15,944 bases of DNA, taken from positions 20,867-36,810 of the forward strand of contig DHOG01000072.1 in the NCBI GenBank assembly GCA_002410715.1, read 5' to 3'. Positions within the stretch are counted from its first letter, which is position 1; each line of letters starts with the position of its first letter. The position numbers were made by a program, and so were the translations under genes. The stretch is from Ruminococcaceae bacterium UBA5396 (lineage in GTDB: Bacteria; Bacillota; Clostridia; Oscillospirales; Acutalibacteraceae). Below, one piece after another: positions 14,056 to 15,944 of the stretch. Under the pieces are notes generated by a model. The model was not told where the DNA came from and searched no databases. It saw only the letters and a list, made by a program, of their open reading frames with translations.

Positions 14056-14176
14056 AGCTACGCTCTCCTATTCTAACAGCACCAATATTTATTGTCTCAA
14101 CTACCGGTTAAGATCACCGCCTCACCTCACAAGCGATAAATTGTAGAGTTTATTTCGCGACATGAGTTCTAATACA

Positions 14177-14464
14177 TTAGTCAACAGCAGTTAAATCATT
14201 CCATGGCATTTTTCCGCCGTAGTACATTCGTGAGATTCTCATTTGCTCGTCTAAGCTCAAGTTAGCAATACGATGCATACATCTTGTTTGCCCTTCCTTT
14301 AGCTCATTCCTGCTTTTCATAAATGAGCATCCCTTTCCACGGCATTTGCTGATTCTCAGAAAAATACAGCCGCCCTTTTCTGAAAGGGAAACACAATCCG
14401 GAAGGCTTAATAAAAATAAGTCTTCGTTCTTTGAAACAGATATATAATTTCTACTTCTCACCAT
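14177..14464 (-). CDS. Small Cys-containing protein, uncharacterised
   Basis: About 95 residues from ATG 14464. I recognise no named family for certain, but the C-terminal half resembles a recurring clostridial small-protein pattern: spaced cysteines (CIFLRISKCRGKGCSF, then C in QTRCMHRI) followed by a helix (LSLDEQMRISRMYYGGKMPW). Five cysteines in about 55 residues suggest metal binding or an Fe-S site, but this is inference. The start is uncertain: ATG 14476 sits one base from AAAGGA, ATG 14464 sits 13 bases from it, and the frame remains open upstream to a TTG at 14572 that has no ribosome site. The extra upstream residues would be unrelated-looking and hydrophobic. An extended -10 promoter lies at 14655. 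The conserved-looking C-terminus argues that this is a real gene. Confidence 0.55.
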   Translation of the reverse strand: MVRSRNYISVSKNEDLFLLSLPDCVSLSEKGGCIFLRISKCRGKGCSFMKSRNELKEGQTRCMHRIANLSLDEQMRISRMYYGGKMPWNDLTAVD

Positions 14465-14489
14465 ACCAGGATTCATGTCCTTTCGGGTT

Positions 14490-14591
14490 TTATGCCCAAA
14501 AGAACATAAAACCACTATAAACAATAAAGGCTCTGACGGCAGCCCTAATGGCCAAAAAACCTTGTGGAGCAAGGTTACCGATTTTCTTCAA
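14490..14591 (-). CDS. Possible 33-codon ORF ahead of the Cys-rich gene
   Basis: A TTG at 14591 lies four bases after a perfect AGGAGG (14596-14601), and opens a 33-codon frame ending TAA at 14490. The peptide starts MKKIGNLAPQG, continues with an Ala/Arg-rich stretch, and ends in an aromatic-hydrophobic run (FMFFWA). It is the first open frame after the predicted promoter at 14655, and ends 25 bases before the preferred Cys-rich start. It overlaps the upstream extension of the Cys-rich frame, so only one of the two can be coding there. It could be a leader peptide, a small membrane peptide, or chance. Confidence 0.35.
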   Translation of the reverse strand: MKKIGNLAPQGFLAIRAAVRAFIVYSGFMFFWA

Positions 14592-14654
14592 CCTGCCTCC
14601 TATTTAAAACACACAACAACCTAAATCCTTACTAAATCTATATGTTGTATTAAC

Positions 14655-14663
14655 ATTATATCA
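14655..14663 (-). promoter_or_regulatory. Extended -10 promoter for the Cys-rich/CarD region
   Basis: On the minus strand TGA-TATAAT (perfect -10 with TGn extension) lies 64 bp upstream of the TTG at 14591. There is no good -35. The intergenic stretch between this and 14786 shows no other clear feature. Confidence 0.5.
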
Positions 14664-14785
14664 TATTTTTGTAATTAAAGTAATAGGTAAAAGTGCTTAA
14701 TTTTGACTGATAGAGTGCGTCGAATGGCGTAACTGTTAATAGAAGTATTGACTAACATTGACCTAAATTATACATTTATTTCGTT

Positions 14786-14872
14786 TCAATTGAAAACGGC
14801 TTCCACTGAAGATACTTTATATATCATATATTGGACACGTCTGCGGTATTTTTCAATCTGTTCTTTGGTCAT
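14786..14872 (-). CDS. Possible 28-codon ORF overlapping the DUF503 stop
   Basis: ATG 14872 overlaps the DUF503 stop as ATGA, the classic coupling arrangement, with GGAAAAG just upstream. The frame runs 28 codons: MTKEQIEKYRRRVQYMIYKV, then eight more residues and TGA at 14786. The charged helical start resembles the N-terminus of small clostridial helical proteins that usually run on for another 20-40 residues, so this may be a truncated remnant rather than a complete product. No terminator is obvious afterwards. Confidence 0.4.
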   Translation of the reverse strand: MTKEQIEKYRRRVQYMIYKVSSVEAVFN

Positions 14873-15150
14873 ATCTTTTCCACCGAAAAATCAACAATTT
14901 CCGCGTCGGTACTGCGTTCTATGAAGGATTGGATTGCCTCGCTCATGCTATCAGCCATCGCGGTCTGGTACGAAAGGAACGCAATGGAAATCATAATGGT
15001 CTGATGAACATCCTGAGCGTCGCTTTCAATGACGGATACATTAAATTTGTTGCGAAGCTTTTCACACAGGCTTTTCATAATCATTCTCTTTTCTTTCAGG
15101 CTGTGCACCCAAGGGGAATGCAGCTTCACCGTCATGACGTTTACGATCAT
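14869..15150 (-). CDS. DUF503 (YlxP-like) protein
   Basis: A 93-residue DUF503 protein. It opens MIVNVMTVKLHSPWVHSLKEKRMIMKSL (1-28; the LHSxxxHSLKxKR core is diagnostic), continues LRNKFNVSVIESDAQDVHQ, and ends in the usual alpha-beta segment. Family members are about 90 residues; B. subtilis YlxP lies next to rbfA and infB and has been tied to ribosome biology, but function is not settled. Here it is away from that cluster. Its ATG overlaps the YaiI stop by one base (TAATG), and AGAGGTGGA in the end of yaiI supplies a ribosome site, so the two are coupled. Confidence 0.92.
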   Translation of the reverse strand: MIVNVMTVKLHSPWVHSLKEKRMIMKSLCEKLRNKFNVSVIESDAQDVHQTIMISIAFLSYQTAMADSMSEAIQSFIERSTDAEIVDFSVEKI

Positions 15151-15605
15151 TATTCCACCTCTTTTGTTTTGCCGCTGCGCTGAATCAATTTCTCAAACTC
15201 GGCAGAAAACCGAACGTTTTGATCCGGCGTTCTTTTTCGAGATCCCTTTAATCGTCCGCCCGCGCTGCGGATTTTTTTAGCCGCGTGCCTTGCCTGCAGC
15301 AGCGATTCGATATTGCCGTCATGATACACCATCCCGTCCTGACTGATTGGCAAAGCCCTTCGAGCCAGGCACATGGCAGCCAGTCCATAATCCTGTGTCA
15401 CAACAAGATCCCCCGGGCGTAGCATGTTCACCAGCGCAAAATCCACGCTGTCCGCGCCTTTGGAAACGGTGACCGTCCTTGCACCTTCTTTGTTGAAAAC
15501 GTGGGAAGTATCACAAAGGATCACGCACTCAACCTGATACTGCCGAACTAGTGAAACAACGATGTCCACCACTGGACAACCGTCGGCATCAATAAAAACC
15601 GTCAT
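15150..15605 (-). CDS. YaiI/YqxD (UPF0178, DUF188) protein
   Basis: A 151-residue protein of the YaiI/YqxD family. It starts MTVFIDADGCPVVDIV, where the FIDADGCPV acidic motif is the family hallmark, and has GADSVDFALVNMLRPGDLVVTQDYGLAA (central, with further acidic residues), then GRLKGSRKRT near the C-terminus. The acidic pattern is PIN/NYN-nuclease-like, but no activity is proven. ATG 15605 gives the normal family length and has AGGAG ten bases upstream; the frame stays open to a TTG at 15716, but that lies upstream of the predicted transcription start. It is the first gene of the YaiI-DUF503 unit. Confidence 0.92.
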   Translation of the reverse strand: MTVFIDADGCPVVDIVVSLVRQYQVECVILCDTSHVFNKEGARTVTVSKGADSVDFALVNMLRPGDLVVTQDYGLAAMCLARRALPISQDGMVYHDGNIESLLQARHAAKKIRSAGGRLKGSRKRTPDQNVRFSAEFEKLIQRSGKTKEVE

Positions 15606-15684
15606 ACTGCAATCGCTCCTATATATATCTGCATTCTGAATGCCCAAACCATTTCCACAACTGATGGAAGAGGAAGGACCTTTT

Positions 15685-15713
15685 ATTATTTTGAATAAAT
15701 CATTTTTTCTCAA
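15685..15713 (-). promoter_or_regulatory. YaiI-DUF503 promoter
   Basis: On the minus strand TTGAGA (15708-15713) and AATAAT (15685-15690), each five of six consensus bases, are exactly 17 bp apart. Leader about 75 bases. Confidence 0.55.
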
Positions 15714-15738
15714 CAATTGGTTTGCAGCTGGAACACAA

Positions 15739-15784
15739 AGGAGGTAAGAGGGCTTCTCGTGGCTTTCAGCCGTGGGGAGTTGAG
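15739..15784 (+). mobile_element. Possible IS200/IS605-type right-end remnant
   Basis: GGAGGTAAGAGGG is followed by a hairpin (15753-15764 with 15768-15779, 12 pairs counting G-U, loop TTC) and then AGTTGAG. This order, a GGAGGTAAGAG stretch, a CGTGGCTTTCAGCCGTGG stem and a GTTGA(C/G) end, resembles the right end and omega-RNA tail of clostridial TnpB-bearing elements. No tnpB frame lies upstream on the plus strand; the next sequence there is the YaiI promoter and gene in the opposite direction. So it would be a relic or a stand-alone end. The match is from memory. Confidence 0.45.
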
Positions 15785-15890
15785 TTTATCTTACAACATA
15801 ATCTACCAGCATTCAACTCGCATTTAGCAATTAGAGCCAGTTAAATATTTGTTAACAGAACTTGTTCCTCTATAAAAAAACCGTAAAATA

Positions 15891-15937
15891 ATGGCATCCC
15901 TCCGAACAGTCTAATGGACTGTTCGGAGGGATGCCAT
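15891..15937 (-). terminator. 21-bp hairpin at window edge, probable terminator
   Basis: ATGGCATCCCTCCGAACAGTC pairs perfectly with its complement across a 5-base loop. The minus strand continues ATTATTTTACGGTTTTTTT, fairly U-rich, so it probably ends a minus-strand gene lying just beyond the window. Confidence 0.6.
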
Positions 15938-15944
15938 AAATAAT

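Larger units (their letters stand above)
15606..15944. other. Non-coding right edge (339 bp)
   Basis: It contains the YaiI promoter and leader, an IS200/IS605-like end hairpin, and a 21-bp hairpin at the window edge, listed separately. Between about 15785 and 15885 I see nothing beyond AT-rich sequence. Confidence 0.7.

Noticed and set aside
14748..14774. TTGACT followed by TATACA on the plus strand
   Set aside because: Spacing is only 15 bp and no plus-strand gene follows; likely chance in AT-rich sequence.
15606..15716. Longer YaiI protein starting at TTG 15716
   Set aside because: The extra 37 residues are unlike the family N-terminus, and the predicted transcription start lies downstream of that codon.

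Overview
The window looks like chromosomal DNA of an anaerobic, low-to-moderate GC Firmicute, most likely a Clostridia member. The evidence is strong purine-rich Shine-Dalgarno sites with several GTG and TTG starts, AT-rich promoters of the sigma-A type, U-tailed hairpin terminators, and typical anaerobe genes (a flavodiiron protein and a membrane pyrophosphatase). I saw no CRISPR array, tRNA, rRNA, intact transposon or phage module. Most of the window is housekeeping sequence; the unusual material lies in a few small or non-coding elements.

Layout, left to right. (1) 1-3684, plus strand: the 3' part of folC, a flavodiiron protein (fprA type), then a lemA gene with a TPM-domain lipoprotein gene (YgcG type), closed by a bidirectional hairpin terminator. 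(2) 3783-5396, minus strand: mrp, an Fe-S carrier ATPase, and a small membrane sugar-1-phosphate transferase. The terminator of the transferase overlaps the promoter of mrp. (3) 5397-5942: a 546-bp AT-rich divergent region with one promoter in each direction and a 17-bp palindrome. (4) 5943-7823, plus strand: asnB. (5) 7908-9986, minus strand: hppA, which carries the potassium-independent signature. (6) 10215-11930, minus strand: a tocopherol-cyclase-like protein and an L,D-transpeptidase with a peptidoglycan-binding domain. (7) 12066-14600, minus strand: a U32-family protein (tRNA hydroxylation type) with a possible structured leader RNA, a CarD/CdnL-like regulator, a small Cys-rich protein, and a possible 33-codon ORF ahead of it. 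(8) 14786-15605, minus strand: a tight run of YaiI/YqxD, DUF503 (YlxP-like) and an overlapping 28-codon ORF. (9) 15717-15944: a hairpin resembling the right end of an IS200/IS605 element, and a 21-bp hairpin at the window edge.

There is no single large operon. Functional links visible here are envelope work (LemA/TPM pair, sugar transferase, L,D-transpeptidase), redox and Fe-S handling (flavodiiron protein, Mrp, and a U32 protein with four conserved cysteines) and RNA or translation-related functions (U32, DUF503, CarD at transcription). The best candidates for undescribed biology are the tocopherol-cyclase-like protein in a presumably non-photosynthetic anaerobe, the nested-helix RNA candidate upstream of the U32 gene, and the small ORFs around 14490 and 14786. 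All of these come from reading the sequence by eye; no searches were run.
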